Part shown: piece after piece, positions 42,701 through 53,783 of the stretch | Position numbering within the stretch: position 1 is the stretch's first letter | Layout of the letters: every line of letters begins with the position of its first letter | From: Batrachochytrium dendrobatidis JAM81 | Taxonomy: Eukaryota > Chytridiomycota > Chytridiomycetes > Rhizophydiales | Reading direction: 5' to 3' | Assembly: GCF_000203795.2 (NCBI RefSeq) | Contig: NW_006281108.1 | Coordinates: 253,868 to 317,867, forward strand | Length of the DNA: 64,000 nucleotides | The notes under the pieces: generated by a model | What the model saw: the letters and a program-made list of their open reading frames with translations, nothing else | Database searches by the model: none | What the model was told of the DNA's origin: nothing | Program-made: the position numbers and the translations under genes

Positions 42701-45700
42701 CAACATAGCAAACAGCATCCGATTTACGTCTGCGATAAATAGCCTCTTCTCCAAAAAAGCATCGCTTGTTATCAGTTGAACCAGGCAGGCTACCAGGATA
42801 CCACATCTCAAAATCGGCATTGAGATCACATTTGCGTGAAAACAGTTTTTCAAAGTCTACTGATATGAGAGCCGTTGCTAGTTCATCGGAACTGCTGGAC
42901 GCATCCGTTTGAGATGAAATATAGTGGCCAGTAATAACTACTTTGCGCGATTCAGCTCCCTGGCGCGTAGTAACATCTTCAATACGAACAGAACGGTCAG
43001 AGAATTTATGTTCAGCCCATGTGGTTCCAAAATCCCAAGAATAAAACAGTGTATCCACCGGCTTCTCATCATTTACAAGAACAATCAAACCGCCATAATC
43101 AGCAATAGCCCATTTGTGAGCATCTTTGCGCACTTCGATCCAACTGCGTCCAGCATCACGCGAAATAAATACATTCCCAAGATTGTAAGCAAGGAGTTGA
43201 TCTCCAGCATTGCCTACACCAATTAATAGGCCAGCCGCACCCTTGGATGAGTGTGAGATACTTAGCCCAAACGTAGAAGTCATAGAGGTAATTCCATGCA
43301 GATGCAGGTTACACTTTTGAGCACTAGGATCAGACGTACACACGATCCGAGCACCAGTGGAGTCAACCTCGGGAGCAACAAGAGATGTCCAGCTTGATCC
43401 ATCATCAAATGACATTCGGGTCTGAATTGCTTCCTTCTGGCCCAGAGGTCCAAATACTACATTGGTTATGATTATACCAGGTATCTCATTGATTTTCTCA
43501 AAATCAACACGGCCACGATCGCTGCGATGAGTTTTGCCCAAAACCTTTGAAAAATACTCGCCATTTTCGTTGGATTTGAACATTACTCCTGATCGACCAT
43601 TGTCGACAGCTGTCATCTCGGCATCCAAAAACACACCACCGGTAGTTGATTCAAGAATAGTAAACCGGCTATGGGAAACCGAAACTCCTGGTGGAAACTT
43701 GGTTTCAATAAATTGCTGAGCGTCCGTTGAAACCATCAACTTGCTGGTCAGAGATCCAGTAGAAGCATGCGAACCATCAATGATAGTATCCACAAGCATG
43801 ATGCCATCCACAACAAAAAAGTCAAACACATCTGCATCAACAACTACAAGCTCTGATTGGCCGTTATTGGTGAGGAGAACAAGATGAGCAGGGTTATTTG
43901 ATCTGGATGAAAGATTGCTGCGCAACTCATCTTGTGAAACACGGCCGTCTTTGTATTTAAAAGTAGAGCAAATAATGGCATCCACAGCAAGGCTTTTGTC
44001 TTTGAATCCAAAATCACGAGCCCACAAACACTTGTTGCTCCATGTGTCTATCTGAGTAAATGTCTTGCCGGCATCTTTGGTCATATAAGTTGTGGTGTGG
44101 CAAGTAGTTGGATCTAAACCACATTTTTGTCCACCAGCAACGTAAACATACCAATCCGGCTCGTCTGGGTGAAAGTCTATGATTTTGATGCCAAAAACAT
44201 TATAGGGCTCGGGAACAGCCAGCAGCTTGATGTCGTGATTGGCATCATCCAATGCATTATCAGAAACAAAGATCTGGTCATTGGTAAAAATGAATGTACG
44301 CTTGTGATTGGACTCGTGAAAAGCAACGCGAAGGACTTGCTTATTTTGAAGTAAAGCGCTGTGTACATAAGAGAGAACCCAAGTGACACCATCATCAGCA
44401 CTGCGCCAAATTTGGCCAGTATGAGTGAGCGCAAAAACAATAGTAGTTTCTTTCAAATAAGCAATCTGATCGATACGCTCTGATATAGTTGACACATGAG
44501 ATACAGGTCTGTTGGCGGAAGGAGGTCTGACTACTGGGCCTCCAGGACCTCCTCTAGTAATTTTACCACATGTACGCTCTACTGGCTTAGTCTTGCTCTG
44601 ATCTCCGTTGGTGCACACATCGCCGGGAATCTTGCGATACCCAGATCTGCCCATATACTTTTCACCTTCTTTGCAACCAAGCGGCTGATCACGAAGCGGC
44701 CCAGTATGAGAACAAACCAGTGCAGTTGAAGAAACGGAAGGTTCAAACTCGATATCACACTCGTAGTCGGCATCTGAGCAAGAACAAATGGATGTTACAG
44801 AAATAGGGTTCTTGAATTTATCTCCAATAAAGCAATTCGCATCAGCACGAACACGATAGTATCCGATAGTTTTTCCCAGCAAACACTCGGCCGTTTTTGA
44901 ATCTACGGAGCTGCGAGGTGTCCAAAGTTCAAAATCTTCACTTTTTTCTGGAGAGTCTGGATTCATATTGCATTTGCGTTTTTGTAAATGTTCAAAATCA
45001 AGTTGAAATATGGTGGTGGAACCATACTGTCCTCCAAACTCATTCGCGATCAGCAACATCCGTTGTGATGTTGAGCTTGGATCTAACAGAGTGACAAGGG
45101 GCTGCCACGGTTTATCATTTATGGTCAATGGTAGAGTTACCCAAGTTTTGCCGCGGTTCCATGTGTATAGCACTTTGTCAGACTGGGGAATATCAGGAAC
45201 TAGGACAATCACAGCACCCATATCAAGAATCTCAAATTTGGCAGGTCCGCGCATCACCATTTTCCACGTTAGTCCTGCATCGTCTGACATGAATGTGTCG
45301 CAGAGTGCATAATCCTGTAGGATGGCTCCGACGGATCCAACACCAATCAAGATACCTGGAGCAGATTGGGTAGAATAAACACTGCCAATATTGCGATAAG
45401 AGGTAGTCGAGTGAAGATGCAGTGAGCATTTTGAACCAGCAGCAGTCGAGGGTGTGCATCCCCAAGCCTTGCCATCAATGTCCAACGAAGGTGGTTTCAA
45501 AGGCTGCCATCTTGCACCGTTATCAAATGAAATCACAGATGCAAGCCATTTGGTAGAAGCAGTGCGATCAGCAATCTCACGCCAATTGGAAACGATATTA
45601 GCCATCAAAATTCCATCAAAAATAGGGGATTTGATGCGCTCAAAATCCACTTGTCCGCGAGACAGATCTCTATTTGTATAGTCGAGCGATTTGATAAAGT

Positions 45701-47092
45701 ATGTGCCATCCGAGTCCGACTTGTACATGGTTCCAAAGGGCAATGGTAGATATGTTTTTGGGTCTGAAAAAAGAACATCGACAAAGAGCGAATCGGCGGA
45801 CGATTCCAAAATAGTATATCCCACCTGTGCTCTGAATTTAGTTTGCGGAAATATAGCTTTAACAAAAGTACTCCCATCCTTGGATGTACTCAAGTGAACA
45901 TCAATATTGGATTCAGAACCGCTTACTGCCATAAGCCATTCATGAGAAATGCCAACAATTGGCATATTTGAAGCTACAATACTCTTGGTTCCATCGGCAA
46001 AAAACGTATCACTTTTGACCAACTGCAGTTTGGTAGGGTTCTTGACATCCACTCTTCCATACTGCTCATTGACGGGCCATTCAGTGCATAAAACAGTGTT
46101 TACCAGTTCAGTGGCTTTAGGATTAACATTTTGTGCCCAAACACAATCAGAAGTCCATGGCAATAGCAATTTTATAGTTTGAAAACTGTCAGTGGTATAG
46201 TATGTGTCTTCTCGACACGATACCTCACCTTTCTCGGTGATGCATTTTCGACCGCGGTACATTATGTAGGATGGTTTAGTGGCATGAAAAGAGAGAGAAT
46301 TGGCCAGATTATTGGCATTTAAAAGATCTGTGCTAAATGGTCTCCAAGACACACCACGATCGGTTGTAATATAGTGTTTCTTTTGGCGTGTAAGCAAAAT
46401 AGCCTAATTATACATTGGAATCGTCAATATATGAAGAATTAATTGGTGACGGATCAGCACACGAAAGAAATAAATGTGATGATGAGCAAGGCTCGATGAT
46501 GTGTAAAACCTACTGTGGTTTCCTTGGCATGCATGTGTTGAATAAGAACAGATGAGCCAGATACTTCTGCAGAAATACCATTGGCCTTTTCCCAAGTTTT
46601 TCCCTCGTTGCTAGAATGCCAAACCGAACCCAATGGACCACTTTCTTGCAGTAGGACATGCTTTGGATATGAAATGACAAGTTACAAAAAAGGTTAGATC
46701 AAGTCTTGATATGTAAACTTGACAAAGATCAATAGGGATAAAGCGACATGAGAGATGTTTCTGGTATAATCTTGTATTACCAAGACAGAAACTACATGTT
46801 TCAGTCATGATAATAGCAGACAACTAACCTCTGAGTTTTCAAAGTAAAACATGCGAGCAGGAATACTATCCAACTTGGAAGTAAATACACCAACGTCATT
46901 GTCCAATTCATGAACGATTGAGCCCCGAGTCTGAGCAGCAGACAGAGTTGCAGGGAAAGGAGTGTTCTGGAATGGGATAGTTCGTCTGTCATACAAATCA
47001 GCAAGACTATTTCCTAGGACAGTATTTGGAACAGCCAGGGTGAAACTGGCTGTTAGAATAGAAAAGGCAGCAGCCAAGTGTAGTAGCAACAT
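39742..47092 (-). CDS. VPS10-type sorting receptor with three VPS10 domains (2297 aa)
   Basis: Five exons: 46829-47092, 46514-46660, 41751-46403, 41407-41657, 39742-41320 (2298 codons). The ATG at 47092 gives a signal peptide (MLLLHLAAAFSILTASFTLA). The lumenal part is a series of Asp-box (SxDxGxxW) repeats, for example TTDRGVSW, SADDGVTW, SRDAGRSW, SFDDGYTW. It is divided into three beta-propeller units, each ending in a Cys-rich 10CC module (near residues 641, 1348 and 2022) with the repeated GYY/YRRR and YECD landmarks. A transmembrane helix (SLWSWLWMILVALGIAGLCI) at about 2130 precedes a ~150-residue cytosolic tail with an acidic end (DDDDALDLDW) and a YTTV motif. Family role: sorting of hydrolases from Golgi to the vacuole or endosome. 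Yeast Vps10 has two such domains. Confidence 0.9.
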
Positions 47093-47610
47093 GTGAGACA
47101 CTTGGGCTATGACAACCAAAGCAAAAGTATAACAGCGATTAAGTTAAAAATAGCAAGTAGAACAAGAGATCGTTGTACAGTGGTGATGAGTTGATCGTAG
47201 CTGAATGCAATAATAGGTTTAAATGGTCAACTCAAAGTTATTCAAAACGACCTTCAAATCCGCGTGGATTGAACACTCCGCCCATTACTATTGTCATGCA
47301 TTCTCCGACCAGCAACTCAACGCTGTGTTCACACGTTGAGATTCATGCTGTTGTAAGTGTATTTGCTCGTGTTGGACTCCGACTGTTGTTGTCTTGTACT
47401 GGTTTGAACTGCATCTCAATCAATAACTGATGTTTAAAACAATCCATTTCTAAATAGTATACAATAAAGACTGTGTTTATCGTATTATACAAACTTGTTT
47501 TAAACTTGGTTTTTTTTATCAAACTTGCAATGCGAATATTTTATGTGAATACGTTGTAAACGCTGTAAATGTTGAATCCAAAAATTGTGTTTTTTACCAG
47601 ATATTCAAAC
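47093..47610. other. Divergent intergenic region between VPS10-type gene and IST1
   Basis: 518 bp between two divergent start codons. A weak TIR-like end (TTTTATGTGAATACG) occurs near 47540. No gene recognised. Confidence 0.4.
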
Positions 47611-49268
47611 ATGAATGTTCAATTTCCTACTATTGGTTTCAACGCCAACAAGACAAAGGTTGATAGTCTTGAATTCAAATCTGCTTTGCTTCTCAAATGA
47701 TTGAATGGTTTCATGTTAAAACCATGCATGTATCGCATCAAGTTTTACTGTTGATACTCGGCATTATTGCATTCATGTGGCTAATACTATTCGAGTCTAG
47801 GTTCAACTCAAAGTAGCTCTCAATAGGCTTAAACTTGTGCAGCAAAAGAAAGCATCCATAAATCAGCAGGCTCGCAAGGAAATAGCCTTGCTTTTGGAAA
47901 AAGGCAAGGAAGAGAGCGCAAGGGTCAGAGTGAGTGTAGATTGTTTTTAATTACAATTCTTGATCAAATCTGAATCACTAACCAATGATTTGATCAAGGT
48001 AGAGCATATTATTCATGATGACTATTTCATCGAAGCATTGGAGCTGATTGAACTCTATACTGAAACTTTACTGGCTCGATTCGGTATTGTAGAGTCCATG
48101 AAGTAAGGATTGGAATCAATCGTGTTGTTCAAGACCAACTTTCAATCTAATGTTCATGATTTCATAGAACTTGCGACCCAGGCATTGCAGAAGCTGTCAA
48201 CACCATCATCTATGCTGCACCTCGTATCGATATCAAGGAACTTCACTTTGTGCGCGACCAACTCGTTAGCAAATATGGCAAGGATTTTGGTAGTGCTGCC
48301 ATGGAAAACTTTGGTTACCGAGTAAATGACAGGGTAATATGCTTTATCTTCAACCTGATCTTGCAATTCAACACAAGTTGTGCGATTATGATATTAAACT
48401 GGACTAAACTTGTTTGCTGGATTGATTTTAGATTGTACAAAAACTAAAGGCACAGACACCAGATCGAAAGCTTGTTGATCAATATCTGGTCACAATTGCT
48501 GGTGCCTACAACGTGAATTGGGAACCGCCAATTGCTCCACCTTCACCGATTGTAATGAAAACAGTATTACCCTTACCACCAGCTTTAGAGCTGAACGAGT
48601 TTCAGAAACCCGAATACCAGTCTAATGAACCTGACATAAAATATCCTCCAGCTCAACCAGGTCAAGTGTTTCGTCAAATGACAATGACTCGCGAACCTGC
48701 CATACAACAACACGCGGCAACTGTTCAGACTGGTGCTATATACGATCCTGGCCAGTTTAATCAAGTATACGTTCAGCAACCTATCTTGGAGAGAGCTCCT
48801 ATGGCAGAAAATTATCCCATGCAAGTGCCAATGCAGTATGGAAACTCATCTATGCCGACGATAGCTCCACCCCTACAACAACAGCAGGTGTATCAGCAAG
48901 CAACTTCTCCTATGCAGTACAACAACCCTTCAATGCAAGTGTTTCCGGGTCAACCTCCACATCAAGAACCTGGATATTTTTATGGACAACTCCAGCAAGT
49001 ATGTATTTAATTTTATTATTTTTAATCTGACAATCGAATCTGGTTGTTTTGAATTATAAATGAATTACATATATCCACAACAGTGCATTCACTCACACTT
49101 GCCATGTATATTTAGCTACCGGCCTTTCCTGCAACACCTCCAGTTCATGATATATCTAATACGGTAAATAGCAATTCATCTAGCTCAAATATGCCTGATA
49201 TCAGCGATGAGACTCCTGACTTTGATCAGCTTGCCAAACGCTTCGAAGCTCTTAAAAAGCGAAAATAG
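47611..49268 (+). CDS. IST1: IST1 homologue, ESCRT-III-associated (388 aa)
   Basis: Six exons: 47611-47658, 47801-47929, 47999-48102, 48168-48333, 48432-48998, 49116-49268 (389 codons). The N-terminal helical IST1 domain shows VQLKVALNRLKLVQQKKASI, ARKEIALLLEKGKEESARVR, VEHIIHDDYFIEALELIELY, CDPGIAEAVNTIIYAAPRID and ELHFVRDQLVSKYGKDF, in the order and spacing of the family. A Pro/Gln/Met-rich linker follows. The C-terminus DQLAKRFEALKKRK is a MIT-interacting motif (MIM1, LxxRxxxLK type) that would bind the Vps4 MIT domain. Role: regulates ESCRT-III and Vps4 at multivesicular bodies and abscission sites. It is divergent from the VPS10-type receptor gene, another endosomal protein. Confidence 0.9.
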
Positions 49269-49498
49269 ATTATACTTTTATTTCATTTTTAATTGGTTTT
49301 GGGGATATTGATACATGGAAACTGCCTTGAATAATGATTAAATATTTATGGCACTTTCTATTCTTTCAAATACAATATTCATTATATAATTCACACGCAA
49401 TCAGTGTATAGTTTTGAGTTGAGATTGTCTTTTGGCATAGTCATATGTGGTGGGAATGATTGTTTTATAAGATTGACTTTGTATTTCAACATTTTTAT

Positions 49499-49530
49499 TT
49501 GGAATTTCATTTTACATGAATACAGCTGCA
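49499..49530. repeat. Solo TIR end immediately upstream of PPR6
   Basis: The sequence TTTCATTTTACATGAATACA followed by GCTG matches the right end of the E elements. It stops 8 bp before the PPR6 start codon, and no left partner was found within the 49269-49498 interval. The TIR itself contains an ATG (49516) that opens a short 13-codon frame overlapping the PPR6 start. Confidence 0.6.
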
Positions 49531-49537
49531 GAATTGA

Positions 49538-51256
49538 ATGAAGCCAAAAGGATATGAGCTAAAAACACTGTTTTGGTCTAGCTATCGATATGGATACAAA
49601 GCTCATGCATATAGAGACTCAACTAAAGCCTTTTGCATAAAAAGCATGACTTGCACCAGACATTACTACTTTTCATCTGCAGCTTCTACAGCTTCATTAC
49701 CACAAACTCCATCTACTAAAAAACTGAATTATGCTTGCATGTCATCAGTATCCAAAACTAATGCCAGTGCATATCAACCTCGACTTCCTCGACCTAGTCT
49801 TCGTCGTGCAGCAGCACATAAAGAACCTACTGCAACTGTGCTACATTCTACAAACAATCCGAGTCTGCAAATACCATCACCTTTGGACACATTTCTGCAA
49901 TCTCTACAGCAAGGCCGGTTCAAGGCAGCCATCAGCCTCATGATCAAGATCCAGCAAACGAATCCAGCATTGTTGGCAAACTTGCCCATTCAGCACTATA
50001 CCCTTCTCATCACTGGTTACTACTATAACAAAAGTAATTTACCTACACCACCGCCATTGTCTGAGCGTATTGTGCAAATATACTCCAGTCTTGCTTTCAT
50101 GCATTCCAACAACATTATCTTGGAATACGATACCCTTTTGATTGCTCTGGAAATCTATGGCCAAATGGGTGAACCAGATCAAATTGCATCAGTTTATAGC
50201 ACATTAGTGAAACGAGGCTACTCGCAAACGGATCCATCATTGCTTCGAGCAATGTGTCGGGCATACATTTTTAGCGACAATGAACCGGCAGGTCTGGACT
50301 ATTTCGCTCAACTTACACTTTTTAAACAATCTACATTCGACTACAATTCTTTAATAGATGCGTATGCTCTCAAGGGAAATGAGGCAGGCATGTTTTCGGT
50401 CCTGGATAAGATGCAAGGAGCTGGTCTTGAAATGAATGCAAACACCATCGCTATTATCACACAGTACTTTTCATCACGCAAGTGCTTGGATATGGTTAAA
50501 GCATACATATCTCACTTTAAGAACCTTGGTGGAGTTTTGAATCAGAAATTGTATCGATTTCAAATGAGTTTGGCGAATGGAGAGGGCGAGTTTGATCAAG
50601 TTATGAGGCTTGTGGATGAGATGAAGGCAGCTGGAATTCAAATCAACGACACGATTCGTATAGAAAAACTGATTGCCTATGCTGGAATGGGTGATGCTCA
50701 ATCCATGTGGAAACTCTATAAGCAACTGGCACGATCCACACACATCTCTAGGCGAGGCAGTTTAGCCATGGTCAAAATGCTTGGTCCTGCTACCCATCTA
50801 GCCGTTATGGACCAAGTTCGTGTCGATTCTTTGCATTTTACCCTCTCACCTTATCGAGTTCTTTCTGATCTGTTGTCCGGATACGCCATCATTCCAGATA
50901 TCTTGTCGGCACGACGTATTCTCGTTGAACTGGAACAAATCGACGGGGTAATGGAAAATGCTTATATACTTGTTCTGTGGGCATACTATAACTCCAATGA
51001 TGTAAATGGAGCAATAGAATATGCCATGGAAATCGGAGCTTCTCAGACGCCTGTAGGCATAGAATTTTGGTATGCATTGCTGGTGTGTGTAATTAAATTC
51101 GAGCCAAATGCACTCGATACAACAGTAGGGTTTATTCAAAAAAAATACCCAGATATAAATATTGAACATCATATTTTTAGTGCAAGACTAAGAGCTAGAG
51201 TTGAATCAAAACCCCATGCTTATAACTTGTCCAATGGTTTTGGCAGTGTGGTTTGA
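49538..51256 (+). CDS. Mitochondrial PPR protein 6, unlinked member of the array family (572 aa)
   Basis: Intronless. It carries every landmark of PPR1-5 27 kb away: AMCRAYIFSDNEPAGLDYFA, DYNSLIDAYALKGNEAGMFS, VDEMKAAGIQINDTIRIEKL, AYAGMGDAQSMWKLYKQLA, and the tail IQKKYPDINIEHHIFSARLR. The leader is about 110 residues, basic and Ser/Thr/Pro-rich, compatible with mitochondrial import. It is on the plus strand, so it is inverted relative to the array. A TIR end lies just upstream. The arrangement suggests transposition or rearrangement of an array gene, though an ancestral dispersed copy cannot be excluded. No catalytic domain, no introns. Confidence 0.85.
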   Translation: MKPKGYELKTLFWSSYRYGYKAHAYRDSTKAFCIKSMTCTRHYYFSSAASTASLPQTPSTKKLNYACMSSVSKTNASAYQPRLPRPSLRRAAAHKEPTATVLHSTNNPSLQIPSPLDTFLQSLQQGRFKAAISLMIKIQQTNPALLANLPIQHYTLLITGYYYNKSNLPTPPPLSERIVQIYSSLAFMHSNNIILEYDTLLIALEIYGQMGEPDQIASVYSTLVKRGYSQTDPSLLRAMCRAYIFSDNEPAGLDYFAQLTLFKQSTFDYNSLIDAYALKGNEAGMFSVLDKMQGAGLEMNANTIAIITQYFSSRKCLDMVKAYISHFKNLGGVLNQKLYRFQMSLANGEGEFDQVMRLVDEMKAAGIQINDTIRIEKLIAYAGMGDAQSMWKLYKQLARSTHISRRGSLAMVKMLGPATHLAVMDQVRVDSLHFTLSPYRVLSDLLSGYAIIPDILSARRILVELEQIDGVMENAYILVLWAYYNSNDVNGAIEYAMEIGASQTPVGIEFWYALLVCVIKFEPNALDTTVGFIQKKYPDINIEHHIFSARLRARVESKPHAYNLSNGFGSVV

Positions 51257-51687
51257 ATTCGTGTATATAATAAATATTTAATATTTTTGTCAAAATAGCA
51301 ATACTTGTTGCCGAGTATGCTAACCTGCTACTTGTATGGTGTTTTATTATATCGGTATAGTGTTGATTTGAATAGTAGGAGCATCTACCGATCGTGTCTT
51401 TTACTACAGCGACAATCGGTTGCTCCTCACAATTGATTCAGGACAACGTCACTCATTTGGTTTAGGTCTGACACAATCCCCAACATTCCACCTACGGTTT
51501 AAGCCATCTAGAACAATCGTGCCATTTACAAACAAAAGATTCACGCTGTTAAAGTGCTGCAACAGTCTACTTGGTACTATCAAAAGATGACAAAAGTGGG
51601 TCGAGATATAAATATCCTTATTCCTTGTTACTAGATGTAAAAAACAAGTCACGCATGTAAAAATAAACTGGCGACAAAACAAAAATG

Positions 51688-51759
51688 AGCTCCCTGTGGG
51701 TGTCGAACCCACGGCCTTGCGGTTAAAAGCCGCACGCTCTACCACTGAGCTAAGGGAGC
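51688..51759 (-). tRNA. tRNA-Lys (anticodon UUU)
   Basis: On the minus strand the acceptor stem GCTCCCT pairs with AGGGAGC. The D arm is GCTCAGTGGTAGAGC, the anticodon stem is TGCGG/CCGCA with loop CTTTTAA (anticodon TTT), and the T arm is GTGGGTTCGACACCCAC. 72 nt including the discriminator base, with no intron; CCA is not encoded. The cloverleaf is complete. Confidence 0.95.
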
Positions 51760-51792
51760 ACATGTCTCTGTAAAATTTACTAGATATATATT

Positions 51793-52226
51793 TTTACCTT
51801 TGATAATTGTTTGCATAAAATGGAATATTTTTGTATCATTTTGGAATAAACCATGTTAAATATTCACTGTGCCTTCCTACTAGAAATTGACTGCTTTAGT
51901 TTTTATTTATAGTTTTTCAATAAATACAATGTCCATATATGATGCTCACAGTCAAATTATAGTTTGGAATGACCTTTTCATTGTTGTATTCTAAAAACTC
52001 GGATGCGTTCGCGTTCTAGCTCAAAAAATAAATATTGGACATGCCAGGACTGCAACTGTTGTTTCCATGCCAATCACTACAATCAATATCACCCAACCTT
52101 GTCAAACAATTCATAACACGATGCTGTTTAGTAGATTTAATGTAAATCATTATTTTATAGGACTGAATGTTTGTTATGCACTTTGTCTTATCTAGTGTTT
52201 ATTTTACGTGGATAAAGCTGTAAACT
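51793..52226. mobile_element. TIR element E8, adjoining repeat R2
   Basis: The left end is degenerate (GTTTGCATAAAATGGAATAT at about 51810). The interior contains the CTTCCTACTA and GCGTTCGCGTTCTAGCTC blocks shared with E1 and E6. The right end GTTTATTTTACGTGGATAAA at about 52198-52217 is the same sequence that begins R2. About 430 bp. It begins some 35 bp from the tRNA-Lys gene. Confidence 0.7.
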
Positions 52227-53030
52227 ATTGGTAATACATCAAATCACTTTTGGTGTATTACTGTTTGTTTTTATTATATTGTACTAGTATCATCGATCCA
52301 TGCCATGTCATAGTCTATTTTGAATCAAATCAAATACATCAGTGGCTTGATTTACGATTGACACCTGCTATCGCCTGATAGCAATCAGACAAAAGAAATC
52401 CAACGCATAGTGCCTATATTCCAATACACACGCAGCCAATCAGCATTCACCCTACAACTGCTGCATCAGCAATGATTGGCTAGATTGTAAAACACTCCGA
52501 TGCTTATTTTCCAACACGTCAACAACTATAAAAGAACCAAACAGCAGGCGAGTCAGATTTTCCCCAGTCGACCAACTCTTCAGGATCATATGTAGAGTTC
52601 GTTGTACTATACTAGCTTTTTCAAAAGAGCTACACTTAACAACATGGATGATGAGACGAAGGACAACCACTCAAGGGGAAGTGCAGGACATTTTGTGACA
52701 ATTGGGGTTTTTTTCATTTGAAGAAGATGCTAGTTGTTCGATTTGTCTTGGTTGAAGACTACTCCTGATTGCTGGACTTGCCCTTGTGGCAGTCTGGCCA
52801 GGAAGGGTGGATGGCCCTGTCTGACATGTTGAAGTCATCTTGAAGTTTATGCATGTATGAGGTCAATTAAATTCCCAGTCTGGTATGCTTGATAAAGTGC
52901 AACCCATTTTGATTGCAGGTCATGCTCGGATTTTGGTTGAGTCCTCATGCATGTTTTTGACTCTAGCACTGCTTTTATATACTATAAATAAATATGATTA
53001 TCACTAAAACTAGTCGAGTTGGATGGGTTG
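52206..53030 (+). repeat. Repeat unit R, copy 2
   Basis: Nearly identical to R1 over 825 bp without an indel. Visible substitutions include CTGGATTG to CTAGATTG and GAGAATGCTAATTG to GAAGATGCTAGTTG. It keeps the CCAAT, ATTGG and TATAAAA elements and the 25-residue frame. In both copies the unit starts inside a TIR sequence. After the unit, both loci continue with a related, less conserved sequence containing CCACTGTACAGCCGTTTATT. Confidence 0.7.
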
Positions 53031-53059
53031 ATTGATGCTTACAATGATTCAACATTTAC

Positions 53060-53470
53060 TCATTTAATAAACCACTGTACAGCCGTTTATTGTAAACAAC
53101 AATCGTATTGATATCGATCTGCTGATTTGATCGAGTTTAAAGCATAGATTGATTTTAGCAGTAATTCAATATTTGCCTGCTTAAACCACTTTATTCAATC
53201 GTTGGTTGTAAGCATAGCTGCATTGGTATTGATTTGATCGAGTTTAGAGCATTGACTTGTTTAATACTCCACTGTACAGCCATTCATTATAAGCACAGCT
53301 ATATTGATACCGATCTTATTAGTTTGGCTGTGGGTTCAAACCATTGGCAACGTAGTCTACTCTTTGCAGCAATACGTGCTTGTTTGATCTAAACCTCCAT
53401 TCGTTCAGCATCTCATTATAAGCATGACCATTGATATCGATCTGTTAGTCCGGCTGTGGGCCAAGAGCTT
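53060..53470 (+). repeat. Degenerate tandem repeat upstream of the tyrosinase gene
   Basis: Four diverged copies of a unit built on CCACTGTACAGCC...TTAT-GTAA(G/A)C...ATTGATATCGATCT begin near 53075, 53183, 53264 and 53390 (spacing roughly 80-125 bp). One further copy follows R1 at about 39550-39605. No coding potential. The array ends about 300 bp before the tyrosinase ATG. The remaining 53471-53783 sequence shows no feature other than a TATA-like GTATATAAAG near 53718. Confidence 0.6.
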
Positions 53471-53783
53471 TGGCAGTGAAATCTTCAACTCTTGGAATAA
53501 TAGATTTTTGATCTCTAATTAACTCAAGCCATTATTTGTGCCATCCGTGTAAAGTCATTCTATTCAGCTAATCAGATTTTAGCCACCTCTACGCATCAAG
53601 TGGCTCATGGATGAGGCAATGAATGATTTGTTCTTTTTTTCAAGAATATCTTGTCCAAAGCCCATGCCAAGTAATTGCACGAGCTTCATGCATCATGTTG
53701 AACTGCTTCCTATTTTGAGTATATAAAGCCTTTGAGTTTCTTGGTTGAGATGCAGTGGTTCATCGTATTTAATTCTCTTCTCA

